A DNA stretch of 64,000 bases from Symsagittifera roscoffensis. Its lineage: Eukaryota; Xenacoelomorpha; Acoela; Convolutidae. Below the pieces are notes generated by a model. The model did not search any database. It was not told the DNA's origin and was given only the letters and a program-made list of their open reading frames with translations. The DNA lies in contig NC_087066.1 of assembly GCF_963678635.1 (NCBI RefSeq), positions 31,873,301-31,937,300 on the forward strand, written 5' to 3'. The position numbers and the translations under genes are program-made. Every line of letters starts with the position of its first letter. The stretch's first letter is position 1. This document shows, piece after piece, positions 51,746 through 63,384 of the stretch.

Positions 51746-52215
51746 CAAGCGATGCGAGGTTCCATGCCCGTTGAAAAAAGAATGTCAATACTGAACAAGG
51801 ATAAATTAGTGGTAGCTAGCATGGGCATACTCCACCAACAACAAAAATGGAATGAAAAAACTCTTCTACGACCCATAGCTTATGCTAGTAAAACTCTTAG
51901 CGACACCAAATCGAAAAAAGGTTCATCAAGGCAGAAATTTTTCGCGGTTTTTCTTTTGCTAAAAGTATAGAGCTTAGTTAGATAGTGTTACCTTCAAACC
52001 ACTCGTGGAAAATCAAGCTCTTGCCTGGCTGAAAAAAAACTCGATGTATAAAGTTATATCGGTCATTCGAAAGTACGTCTCGACGGTTACCACATGATAA
52101 TAGAGCGTCGGACTCATGGCAGTTATCATAATATTGACAGCCTCAGTAAGATGAGAGAGTTTTACGAGCGACTGGAAGAAAAACAGGCCGAAAAAGCGGA
52201 AAAAAGGACATTTCT
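51746..52215 (+). pseudogene. pol: RNase H remnant of copy 2 (domain missing in copy 1)
   Basis: It contains LNKDKLVVASMGILHQQQKW, then RPIAYASKTLSD, the central part in shifted frames (QKFFAVFLLLKV, ALAWLKK) and the C-terminal box YHMIIERRT to NIDSLSKM with its Asp (about 52090-52150). Copy 1 ends at the AYGSKVLSD point and resumes after this domain. Confidence 0.7.
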
Positions 52216-52880
52216 TCCTTTTTGGATTACAACACATATGACCAGCTGCCACTCATTGGATGGCTTGATAAGTCAGTTCATTCTTTACAGGAACACCCTG
52301 AAGTTCCCGTTGACAAAGCTGATGAAATAAAGATACTGCTGAAAGAAAACCTAGTTCCATTGGAAATGTTACTGCGCTCCAATCTGGTACAACATGACCA
52401 TGCCAGTCTGGGCATCAATAACAAAACATTGAACGTGGCGATAAACTCATGCGAAAACTTCGAGGTCTACCGAAGATAGAAGAAGAAAAGCGGAGCCACG
52501 AGTGAACAGATACGATGCGATGATTCACTGTCACCGAGAGGACGGAGGTCCGACCGGTGGTGACCCGAGTCGGGGCGTCGAGGGGGATTACCGGTCAATC
52601 ATAAGCCAATTAGTAAGTTCAATACTGAAAGATACCCTGCTGAGAATATCTTACACTGAACATCAACAAATAACCATTCCGCACGTTCAAAGGAGTAATA
52701 TCAGGGTGAAAATTAACGTAGAGAGTTCAGTGCGCTGATACAAAATTGGAGTATGAGCCGTGTTCAGAATGTTCACCCAGAGACGAAACTTTGTCCAGGA
52801 TATCAACTCAAGAAAAAAACACAGAGAACGATCTGTCCATGGAATCAGACATCAGCAACCCCAATCAAGATTAGCAAAGC
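52216..52880 (+). pseudogene. Linker remnant of copy 2 and deletion junction
   Basis: The frame NTYDQLPLIGWLDKS to IKILLKENLVPLEMLLRSNL matches the copy 1 linker start (14566 onward). QLVSSILKDTLLRISYTEHQ and CSECSPRDETLS follow. At about 52820-52880 the alignment with copy 1 jumps from about 15085 to about 19080, marking a deletion of roughly 4 kb (integrase, SGNH). Confidence 0.65.
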
Positions 52881-54640
52881 CCCAAAATAATAGTTGGATG
52901 TACCTGTTGCATACTGGGACCGAAAGCATTTCATCATGCACCAGCGGAAAAAAGGAAAATCCCCAGTATTTGAGTGCGACGTTGGATATGAGGAAGGAAG
53001 TAGGAGAAGCCATGCTGCAGTTGATGCAGGATAAAACACGATGTCCTTGGATCAGTTCCAAGCTGGTGTGTGAGTGACGAGGGCCGAGTACGATATATCT
53101 GTTGCAGTCCTCACTAGAACATATGTTGCACTTCCTCAACATATGTTACCTTTAAGCCTCAAGACACATGTCAGCTAATTTTTTGAAGGGCATCAGGAAA
53201 TTGTCAATTGGCCTGTTGCTAGCGCTTTTTTTTGAGATTTTGGCATGAATACTCCGTGAAGGGACAGGCAGCCCACTTCAACCAGGAACTCACTGACTCA
53301 CTGATCTCAAATTGGACGGTCTCCTCATGCGAATTGCGATGAGATACGGCCAATTGGGTGACCTTTTTTCGTTGCTAAGATACTAAGAGTAACTTTAGGG
53401 CCTGAGGGCGGTGGCAATGCGCAGTTGGAGACCATCACCTGCAGGGAGATGAACGACTTGAAGAAACTACTGTTACAGTATCTACTAAAGCTGAATTGAA
53501 GCTTGACTGAGGAGGACAAGCCCGTCCCTGATAGAAAAGAGCAGAAGATACGCGGACGCTTGCCTCGATTACCAGACTTAGCCCTGATGATGCGGATTAA
53601 ACCTTAGGCTTCAATCTTTGGATTTAGAGAGTTTGGTAAGAGTCGCCTATGGACCGATAGTAGCACACGTGTTCCCAGTTGGGCAATTGAAGGCGTACCG
53701 AACTCAGTGCTGTATTTGTGAATTTGTGGTGGACTTTATGTATCTGTGGGAGAGTGCTCAGTGTTGAAGTGGGTTGAGCAGCAGGAACTGAGAAGACTAA
53801 CCTGCGACAATAGGTTATTCGGGAGAAAAGCTGAGCATGGTTGGATCAGATTCGATTTAAACAAACAGCACTTCAAAATTTGAATGGGCGGTGAAGACTT
53901 GGCCAATGTCGAAGTCAACAGCAAGCTCTGCAACTTCCGCCCAGTAATCAAAGGCACGAAAGACGCGGTGAAGATCCTGGCGTGACCGGAAATATATGCT
54001 CACGTGAAAACGAATCGAGAAAGATGGTTGGCTGGCTCAAGGCCATTAACGGATAGATGCCTTCGGTACCCATTGGTCCGATGAAGGCTGCTAGGAGCAA
54101 CCTGCCCTGCTATTGCCCCTCGGATCGGAGCAGCCCATGATGTGCAGGAAACATTGCAGAAATAGAGTGCAGAGATAGAAACGCGGTTCATCAGCTGGAC
54201 TTTTGCCGCCCTGTACACCTTCGAGTTTAGCTTTCCTGATGTATGGAGTCGAAAGAAGACCAAGGCGTTACCATACTGAAGGAGTTACGTATACTCACGA
54301 GCTGAAGTTACGTATACTCAAGGAGTATACTCACGACCAATCGAGACTAAACTGGTCAATCAGGAAACGGCGAGGATGTTAGAGCTGTGTAACGAGCTGA
54401 GGGGAGGCATTTATGAGACAATAGAGGAAGTGGCGCCGCACGGTGAGGAATCAGTAGAAATCCTTGTGAATGATGTACCGGTGTACCGGTTCGGCCGGAC
54501 ACAGGAATTGGCATGCGCCAGGTCCCCTCTGGACCGGAGCCAGGTGATACCAAGAATGTTAAAATTACAGATAACGGAAATCAAGGAAAGGACGATCCCA
54601 TGGAGGGTAAAGGGGACAATAAGATAGAGGTTGTTCTAAA
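52881..54640 (+). pseudogene. Blocks E1-E2 remnants of copy 2
   Basis: LMQDKTRCPW-like E1 sequence is followed by E2 pieces (MNDLKKLLLQYLLKLN-like near 53450, WVEQQELRRLTCDN, RFDLNKQHFKI, FIDPRIGAAHD-like) in matching order. E2 ends with HGEESVEILVNDVPVYR at about 54440-54490. The preserved order shows the 3' coding region belongs to the family. Multiple stops. Confidence 0.6.
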
Positions 54641-55900
54641 AGCCCTGAAAAGAGATCTCCTAAATCATGGCTTCAACTAGACCGAATAAGACGAAAATTG
54701 CAAAGGTTCGGATGAAAACCTGATCTTGATGACACGATCCTCATTCATGTCTCCTACAAAGGAACCCCCAGCTGGGTTGCCCCCAATGGAACCGGCTTCC
54801 TAGGTTCAAGGAAAGGTGTACAGAGGCTGCTCTGTGAGTCACCTCGAAGGGTAAGAATCGCCGAAACAAAGAGGATATCTTTCCTGATATCTTTCCAGAG
54901 AAGAATGGGAGCGATACCAGGGAGAGTTAGAAAGGAAGACGGGAATCATGTGGACTCCATGGAAAGTAATGGGTTATAATTCGTAGATACGGCACTCAGT
55001 CCATGATGAAGGTGGGGCCGAATCAACCATCATACGTAAGGTTTCAGAAAAAATGATGGAATCCACTAAATCTGACGGTCTGAATGAGTCGGCCACAGAA
55101 GATAGTGCAAAAAAGTCCGACTCTGGAGAACCAACCCCTGAAAGCAGCCAAGAAAGGGCTGCGAAAATATATTTCCATGTTGAGAAATCTCAAAAGCGAA
55201 GTCAACAACAACGCGAAGTAGCCCAAGGTGATAAAGGAGCGTCTCAATTCTGAGTCCATTACCTAGAGAAGAATGGGAGCGTTACCAGGGAGAGTTTGAA
55301 AAGAAGACGGGATTCATGTGGAGTCGAGTGGCCTTCATGGAAAGTAATTGGGTATAATTTGTGAAAACGGCACTCAGTTCATGATGAAGGTGGGGCCAAA
55401 TCAAACTTCATACGAATGGTTTTGGAAAAGTTGATGGAAACCACTAAATTTCGCGGTCTGAAGATAGCACCAAAAAGTCCGACTCTGGAGAACCAATCCG
55501 TGAAAGCAGCCAAAAAAGGGCTGCTAAAAAGTCTAGGTTGGGAAAGCTCAAAAACAAAGTAACCAACAAGGCGACCCATCCCATGATGATAAAGTCAAAG
55601 GAGGCTGCGGTGGTAACGTCATTGGCAGAAACGTCCCGCTCTGACAAAATGGACGTGGAGATTTTGTAGCTCAGTAAAAAAGGAGAATCAGTCACAGCCA
55701 ATGTTATTCGGTCAAATAATATCGACAGCTTCAAAGTCGAGAAAGAATGAGAAAACCTTGGCGGACACGAGACTCGAAAGCTGAAAGCAAAAATTTTAGG
55801 TGCTCCTTCATGACTTCCTTGTGGTGCCAAGCCATCTGGTGTCCTCTCGCTAAATTTGTTGCTTTCAGCATCTCGAAATAGCCTCCAGCAGATTCACAAA
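54641..55900 (+). pseudogene. Block E3 remnant of copy 2 with 368-bp tandem duplication
   Basis: FMSPTKEPPAGLPPMEPAS and the EEWERYQGELERKTG segment match E3. That segment and the following basic region occur twice, starting AAGAATGGGA at 54901 and 55269 (period 368 bp). Copy 1 has it once. Confidence 0.65.
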
Positions 55901-58400
55901 TGTCTAGTGAAATGAGTACTTGTTCCGACTAAACTCAGCCACGTCGAGTTATTCCTCTAGTTTCATCCGTGCTATATTAGTACGGCACCAGGATGGCGTC
56001 AGAAGCGAGTAAAAAAGGTTTAGAGCAATTTATGATGGTTTTCTGGAGGACCGCTCTCCAAAAATACCTTGATGACACCATCAACAAGCCATCGGCAGTA
56101 AAAGCATTTCTGGACAATCCATGTGTGAGGACCGACTTGCAAGCGAAGTAGATGTGGTGCCTAGTGAGAATAAAAACGACACAATACGAGGTCACTGAGG
56201 AATCCAAGTGAAACGAGGAGCATTTTGATCTAATGGAAGAGTCTGCAAAAGCTTGGGCCAAGCGAAAAATTACCCTTAGCTTCGTAAAACTTGTGGTGGT
56301 GCGTATCCATATTTTTGAGCTGGAAGAATTTGTGGGATATATAAGGCAAGGAGGAATTAAACGCAATAAACTCTTGTTACAAGCCTTTATAAAGGAACTT
56401 TATAAAGATATGCCGTTTAAAAAACCCAATAAACAGTTGACCAACCGTGGCAGTTATCGGAAGTTGGAGGAAAAACGATGATTCTCCAACAAAGAGTCAA
56501 GTGTGAGCCGAGAGCAACTAGAGAAGATCAGAAGTCAGAGAGAAAACGTAACGTTGGGAAAACAAAAATCATTTCAGTAGGTATCAAGCGAGCACGGAAT
56601 AGTTTAGAACCCATTCGTCAATGAGGATGCTAGGGACGCATGCTTTGGTTTTGAACAGGCAATGTTTCTCGACTTTTGGGTGGAGCATGAAGTGGGAATG
56701 ATAACCTCAGAGCTAGTGCAGTTCTTAGAGGAACAAGTGGTCACGGTTCCCACGGTTCCATTATTGTTAGTGGGACCGTCCACTGAAAATTGATTATGAC
56801 GATGAGATAACTCATGAAATTTTCATGGTGCGCGAATACGAGTGGTGACCAGATATAGGAACTGGAACAGAGACATGGAACTTGAACATGGTGATGATGA
56901 GAGTTTTTACGATTTGGCCGTGATCCATCCCCTTTCAGGCTTGAAAATAGCAAAGCACAACAAAAAGCCAGCCTCAGAACCGTCCGAAGGAAGTTCTCCG
57001 CATGATTTGATTTAAAAAATTTAAATGGCTGCCCGTTTTGGACAGGAAGGGCAGGTTTGTGAAACGGGCCACTGGTTGAACCCTATGAATCAACAGCATT
57101 GCCAACTAGTGAAAGCGTGTGGGAGGTTTAGCATGTCTGACAAAAGTGTAATGGAACAATTGCAGGTTGTCACGGAGCGACTGAAGTGAAATTGATCACC
57201 ACTTTACTATTTTTCAACATGGTTACCTCAATTGAATCGTTAGAACGTCTGGAGAGTGCGCACGAGCTAGTGACATCCTTGAGGGTGTAAATTTTATCTG
57301 GAGCTTTACAGACGAAAAAAAAGATGGAGTTTTGCAAAAAGCTCTTGAAAACGAAATGAGCCTGAAACATAGTGAAAAAAATGATACGTCAAAGTACTTG
57401 GTGGGATCCAGTTCTGCGCTATACTGTAACAGCAAGTGTCCCAAGCACATGGTGGTAGTGGACTAAAGAACGAAATAAATAATGATTGCTCAACTCCTCT
57501 CAGTGCATAAAAGTGTGCGATTGGCCAAAATATCTGAGAAACCTTACGAGTTGTTGACGAAGATTCTTCGGGCGGTCGCGGAGAGATCTAAAGGTGAACT
57601 GAAAAATATAGTGAAAAAACTTCATGAACTTGTGTGAAGGAAACCTAAGTGACTTCCAGAAGAAGAAGACGAGCGGAGAAACTGAAACGACCGAACTTAG
57701 AAATGGTGTGGTTTTTTGGAGATTTGTTCTACACGGGGTTCCTGACCAAGTCCACTCCATCTCGATATTGGTGGTCAGAGGTATGATAGCCGTGAGATGG
57801 CTGAAGGCCAATGCGGGGACGAACGAACAGGAGATGTCGTTACCGACCCCAGAGTATTTAGAAACTTGGAGTCTCAGTAGAAACTTGGGTTTGTTTTAAA
57901 AAACCTGCAAGATACTGAGGATACCGAGGGCAATTGAAAGAACATGGGCAAGGCAAATATTGATGCCTTGGTTCCGTGCAGTGATGACGACGTGGATATA
58001 AGATTGTGTGAAGGGCGATATGTCCGGAAACGAGGAGACTATCAATCCGTCCAGCTAGATATTGGACCGGTGTCATTAAGAGAGTATTGTTGACTCGCAT
58101 TTACGCTGTCACTACGGCTGTGCAGCGTGTAGCTGGAATGTCTTGTACGGCAGAAAGTGAGAGAAACAAGGTCCTAACAGCTGAACTGGAGCGAAACGTA
58201 AGCCTGTGCTTACACAAAAAATTCTGCCTGAGCCGGGAGCAGAATATGAACATGGACCTCCTACCCTGCTCTAAGAGGAAATTTCCAGGGCAAGAAAGTT
58301 GGGGCTCCTTCTAATTCTGTTGATTTGTTGCGAAAAGTAATTGACGACAGTGAGATGGTAAGAAGTGACGAAATGCATGAAGATGAGGTCATAGAGTATT
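55901..58400 (+). pseudogene. Blocks E4-E7 remnants of copy 2
   Basis: E4 begins at ATG 55992 (MASEASKKGLEQ) and continues AKRKITLSFVKLVVVRIHIF (56230-56480). E5 pieces lie around 56520-57020, E6 from MSDKSVMEQ at 57131 to 57640, E7 (SILVVRGMIAVRWLKANAGT; CLSREQNMNMDLLPC) from 57700 to 58400. At the E5/E6 joint copy 2 has TGG where copy 1 has TGA 23041. The shared ATG contexts of E4 and E6 suggest possible start sites. Confidence 0.6.
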
Positions 58401-59147
58401 AATAAAGAGACGAAATGAAGATGAGTAATGTGATGGAGAGCAAACAAAAACTAGTAATCGTTTCTGTGCTAGAAAAACTAACCAAAATAACTAAATTTGT
58501 ACATGAAACTTTACTTTTTTGTTTTAAATGATTTCTGGTCGGACCAGAGACTGTTTTTTCTATTGATGAAAATACAATGGAAGTTTTAGTTGATGTTACT
58601 TATCCATAAACGTTGAAAAATTGTACAGGTTGTAAAGCAATAAATTGCTCATTTCCGACTGAAAGTATTAAATCTTAATAGGACAAGTCTTCACTTTGTG
58701 GTGATTTGTTGCGGTTTGGGTACGCTCGCTCATTGAGAGTGGATACTTCAAAACATTTTCTAGCCACAAAGTTTTTTAGTTTTAGTATTTAGCACAACAG
58801 CAGTTTGGTTATACTTGGTGACTAAAATTTTTAACTGTTGCGTGGTCGTGCTTACGTCCAACGGGAACAAAAATAAAACAGGAACAAAAATAAATTTTAC
58901 TCGTCAAATGACGTAAATAATCACAAAACAAATTTCATCCAGGACTTTCCTCATGAAGCATATTTTGGAAAAACAGTTAAAATGTAGTACGATACCAATT
59001 AGCACGCGTGGTTCGTTGAGCTGACGTAGATAAATGAAAATTTTTGATATGATTTGTAACTTTAAAAAACAACGCTGGATCACCACTTGACGATAAACTG
59101 GAGTTATGCGTTCAATGAGGATTTTGATTAGGCTGTCAGGGGAAAAC
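58401..59147 (+). other. 3' UTR of copy 2
   Basis: It matches 24534-25306 in order (TCACTTTGTGGTGATTTG, GTAAGTTTG-like and CTTGACGATAA landmarks), ending GGCTGTCAGGGGAAAACG before the LTR. Non-coding. Confidence 0.6.
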
Positions 59148-60610
59148 GTGCCCTTGTTGCACTAAAAAACGTCACTAAGCACCTATATTGCACTAAAAAT
59201 TTCTTTATAAACATGTCACCAAGCACTTTATTTACGAAATCGAAGCAAAAAAGATGGTAAAGTTATTCAGGAAAAAAATGAATTTGCGATTGAAGCCAGA
59301 AGACTTCTGAGAAATACAAAAAAACGGCGTTTTTTGCAACAACCTGTTATACGCACAACAGCCGATAACCCACGGAAAACGGTTGTGTGAAAAGAGACGA
59401 GAATTGAAGAACAACTAAACAAAAACGAATCGAACCCTCCGGGACAGATCCGAAAGCTCCCGAGCAGAGGAAAATTGGTGATAACGAATTTATCTCCCGG
59501 TGAGATCGTAATTAAAGGACGGCGCCTAGTATTTCTTTCATAAACATTTACAAGCTTTTAGCTCTAGTACCCTGAACGAACTTACATTAACTCAGTATTA
59601 ATAGAATAATTCAGAGCATGAACAGTTGAGGGCGAGGAAACAGTCAATCTCTCTTTAAAAGAACAGATATATAATTGTGCAAAAATTGCCCGGAAATTAT
59701 ACAGCGATGGAGTATAGAAAATGTCACGATTGACGACTCGCTTACGTCAGTTACCATAATTCTACTTTTTTTCACGGTCTTGACATAGCTTGTTGAGTTT
59801 TTCTCTGTCCAAGGGCTAACCATTATGTTACCGCTTTTAGGCCATCAGCCAGAGAATATATTTTAGCTTCCTTCATCATACAAAAATAGCCTCGGAGCTG
59901 GATCTGGCATCTCGAGACACCGTCATTACCGTCATTACTAAGTTCAGGAGAGAAACCATGATTGAAATTTTTTTTTCGTGATACTTATATATTAGATCCA
60001 TTAGAGACGAATTGACTTTTTCCTCGCCCCTAACTACTCTTGCTCTGGAGTAGTCAAACAATATCGAGGTAGATTTATTTTGTTCGTGGTATTAAACTGG
60101 CTGAAAATATTGATTGTCTGATGAAATAGTCTCTGGGCACCGGTCCTATCCCTGAATTGACGTTGTTACTTCTTGATTTCCTCTTTGCTCGAGATTGTTC
60201 AGGGCTGTGTCGAATATCCCACTGGACCTTCTGATTCCACTTACTCCCACTATTAAGCTTCTCATCGTGTCCGCGTATTGCGCCCGGAAGCTTCAATTGT
60301 ATTTATGTATCATGTTCTCTTCTTTTTCACGGCTGTTTTTCATGTCCTATCCGGCTGTTGTTCTGTCTGACATAAATAAATTTAACTTCCAGAATATTTC
60401 CATTTTCCTATTCGCTTCGACTTCAGCAATAAGGCCTTTAACGCCGTTTTATCCTTAGGACGGAAAAATCTGTTGCTATGTAGTTATTTTCACATGAAAA
60501 CGAAAGCTAAGTAAACATCATTTGGCTGACAGTCTAAAAATTGTACTACGGTGGTTAGCCCTTGAACATACTAAGAATTAACTGGCTTAGTTGAGACTGT
60601 GAATATGACA
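59148..60610 (+). repeat. 3' LTR of copy 2, interrupted by an inverted LTR
   Basis: 59148-59675 matches copy 1 3' LTR positions 25307 to about 25895; 60476-60610 matches about 25966-26090 (CACATGAAAACGAAAGC, GGCTGACAGTCTAAAAAT, TTAGCCCT). Between them lies a sequence matching the same LTR in reverse orientation. This supports an LTR longer than the 325 bp left at the 5' end of copy 1. Confidence 0.65.
59678..60475 (-). mobile_element. Inverted solo LTR nested in the copy 2 LTR
   Basis: Reverse-complemented, this reads like the 3' LTR of copy 1 from about 25370 to 26189: AAAGGCCTTA near 60435, TGAAAAACAGCC near 60330, GTGCCCAGAGACTATT near 60135, GAGTAGTTAGGGGCGAGGAA near 60030-60050, CTGATGGCCTAAAA near 59845, ending GGGCAATTTTTGCA at 59678. 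The first 70-80 bases of the LTR are unrecognisable, and no target duplication is clear. Confidence 0.62.
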
Positions 60611-62272
60611 TTCGACCAGAATGGCGCTGAAATGCATGGCAGAAACGAATTTTTATTTGGAGCAGTTTAGTGGGAGAATTGGCTGTTTCAAAGAATTGAC
60701 GGTCTTATTTGACAAAAAAAAACGAACGATTTGGGAGAGGTCGGTTTTGATTGGCATGGGAATTTTTGAAAACTTGTTTGTAAAGACAGCTGATCATTTT
60801 CGATTTTCGCGAACACAGAAAAAGCTAGTTGGAACAAGAAGAACGGTTTTCGATAGTAAAGAATAGACGCACGAGTAATAAAGATAAAGATTGTAATTAC
60901 ATTCGAGATCATTATTAAGAGAGCCTTCCGAATTGTAATAATTGTGCAGCTACAATCGTTACGGAGCAATTCACGAGAATCAGGAAGCTATTGGGAAGAT
61001 TTTGCTACCCTTTTTGGTTGACAATCAATAAGACTGCTCTTCTGCTGGATTCAAGAATCCGGAGGGGTCTTGGGAAAAGACTGGAAACTGGTTTATGAAC
61101 AACTTTTAGCTTCCTGGTATGTCCGGAATTGAATTAAAAAACATCAATTTCATTTTTCAGATTATGAGAAGCTTGGAGTTCAGGGAAAGGGTTGATCTCG
61201 ACTGAACAAAAACAGTAGTAATATGATAATAAATAGAAGCCCTGTTTTTAGGAGTGACCTCATGGTCCGGGGGTTCTGATACCCAGCCATGAGTTCACTT
61301 TTTTGCATGTAACTAAGTTAATTTGCGCGAACTGGCCAATAGCCTCAAGTAGTAACGACTTTGTCGACGCGATGCTAACAGACCACACATTGAACTGGCT
61401 TTGTTAGAGACGGTCAAAAGCATGTGAAGCTGTGTTTTGACGCTAACCAGTCGTGTTAGGACGTAGCTTCATTTTCCGTCGGTATGTACCTCCGGGCGAA
61501 TGTTTCATATATATTTTTGAGGCGCTCCTGGGTGTTATTCTTTTAACATCATGATCGGCAGACCCATTAAGAAAGCACTCCCACCGAGCGGATGCTCAAA
61601 TTAAAGCCCTTAACGAGGAGCCGGAAGGGTATTTTGGAACGCGGAAGCTTTCCGGATTCCCAGTTTTAGCTTTTTAACCTTATTAAAACCGAAAATTTGC
61701 GTATCGTGAAGGTTGGGGAGATCGGCAGTCTTGTCATTCCCTGAGCGGTATATGACCTGTCATATATACATATTTGTGTTATCATAGTTTTGAGTTCAGT
61801 TTACAATCCGTTGTGGCAGTGATCTTGAAGGTCAGTAATTGATACCTCTTAGCGGCGTTGTCATTCTCCAGTGGTGCTGAAACATTTGACCGTTGAGTTC
61901 CTCGATTTGAAAGTTGCCCATTTTTATTACATATTTTCGGAATTATAGTTACTGGACATTCCTCTTTAACATGACGCAGCCAGCAGCAAATGGACTTTGA
62001 AAAAGACATTGGGGATTGTCAGTAAATGTGCGGAACCTCCTATGTTCTGGGAACATTGGATAAATCGATTTACCTGGGGCGTGATTGCTAAGCACGCATT
62101 TAATCCTAAGTAGTTCTATTTAGAAAGAAAGTTGACAGCAACGCAAATAACGGCCCTGACCCAGGATGTTTTAGGAAAAGACCGGATTGAAGTGGAGCAA
62201 ACGCTCATTTCTAACCTTTACTTGTGATTTGGAGAACGTGGTCAGGACAAACTTCATAAAGAGAAACCGCAT
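60611..62272. other. Interval without recognised genes, left of element E
   Basis: A frame at 60621-60866 (81 codons) has no family match. A hairpin lies at 61259-61293 (CTCATGG with CCATGAG). The region 61260-62270 may contain the 5' LTR and leader of element E, but with only one side in the window it cannot be delimited. Confidence 0.4.
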
Positions 62273-63040
62273 TTGGACTTAGCTAATACCAGATACCCTC
62301 GGATACTGGATGAATTTGAAAAATTTTTCAAGAAAGAGCGCAACAAAACGTTCAAGACCTATCAATTTTTGTCGCGTAAGCAAAGAGAAGGGGAGTTCGA
62401 ACAATTTCACTCGGAGCTGAATGGACTGGCAGCTAGATCCAACCATTGCATATTGGAACGGAGGCTTTTGCGTGACGTTTTTATAGTGAAAAACAGAGAT
62501 GGCCAGACAGAATTATGCAGGTCAACAATAACACCGGATGAGGTTTACAAAATGCGTTATCGTATGAAAGCGGAAACAATTATGCAAAAAGCTACAAAAG
62601 TACAGGCTCGAAGTTGAATACGGCACAAGGAGGCGCTCTACAAAATAAAACTGAACCGAATAATGTTATCCAAGGGGGATATTGACGACCATTTCAACGG
62701 GGATCGAGGTGAGCATTCCAAGGAAACACAAGAGGCGGGGCGGATAGATGTTGTTGCAACTGCGATCAACCCAATTTTATCACGAATGACGCAACTACTG
62801 CAAAAAACAGGGCACTATGAGCGGACATGCCGGGGTAAACGAGGTTCCGACCGCGGGCGTGTCCGACTTAACCACGATGAGACGGAGGGACACGGCCAAT
62901 TTACGGAACACGATGTTGTCTCTTTCCAACACGATAACTCGGTAGGTTGGGTAAATAATCGTCCGCCACGCGTTCATGGATGGGATTCAAGGATTACGTT
63001 CACGGATGAGCTCCAAGGATTACGTTTTCAAGTCAATTAG
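62273..63040 (+). pseudogene. Element E gag remnant
   Basis: Frame 62273-62617 reads as Gag capsid (RILDEFEKFFKKERNKTF, then QREGEFEQFHSELNGLAARS and LRDVFIVKNRDG), the usual Ty3 Gag pattern. TGA at 62615-62617 is followed in frame by a linker and half a zinc knuckle (KTGHYERTCRGKRG at about 62806-62845; the first two Cys are absent, apparently lost in a deletion). A TAG at 63038-63040 separates it from the protease in the same frame. Confidence 0.65.
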
Positions 63041-63046
63041 AGGAAA

Positions 63047-63384
63047 ATGGAGGAGAGCGAGTTTAAAGTGGCAGCGGTACGGTTGCCATTGAGGATTAAC
63101 GGGCAGACGACGACGGCGTGGATCGATAGTGGGTCGACAATCTCAATTTTCACTATCGGGGAAATGCGGAAAACACTGGGAAAAGCAGAGGTGAAATGAT
63201 TATCCTTGGGCCAAGATGTGACAACGGAAATGTTCAATTGAAATTCATGGGGAAAATGAAGGCGACACTGACATCGAATGGATGGTCGGCAAAGACAAAC
63301 ATCGATGTGTTCGGGGGGGGGGGGGGTGGGGGTTGCCGGCCTTTAATCTTTGGTCGAGATATGATGCCGCAGCTGAGTTTTTAG
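63047..63384 (+). pseudogene. Element E aspartic protease, frameshifted
   Basis: ATG 63047 opens 50 codons with the retropepsin motif TAWIDSGSTISIF (active-site DSG at about 63122-63130). The frame ends at TGA 63197-63199, and the domain continues in the next frame (63196-63384) to LIFGRDMMPQLSF, which holds the second protease signature. A G-tract (12 G, T, 5 G at about 63310-63327) lies inside this second frame. Confidence 0.65.

Larger units (their letters stand above)
45628..60610 (+). mobile_element. Giant Ty3/gypsy element, copy 2 (decayed, internally deleted)
   Basis: It aligns by eye to copy 1 from the leader (45628 matches about 6577) to the 3' LTR, with the same block order. No 5' LTR is visible. 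A deletion joins the Ser-rich linker (equivalent of about 15085 in copy 1) to block E1 (about 19080), removing integrase and SGNH. Stops and frameshifts are frequent throughout. RNase H is retained, unlike copy 1. The divergence is much greater than between the LTRs of copy 1, so this is an older insertion. Confidence 0.8.

Noticed and set aside
61259-61293. A tRNA-like structure with a T-arm-like loop
   Set aside because: The stem CTCATGG/CCATGAG encloses a GGGTTCTGATACCC-like loop, but there is no D-arm, anticodon arm or correct length.
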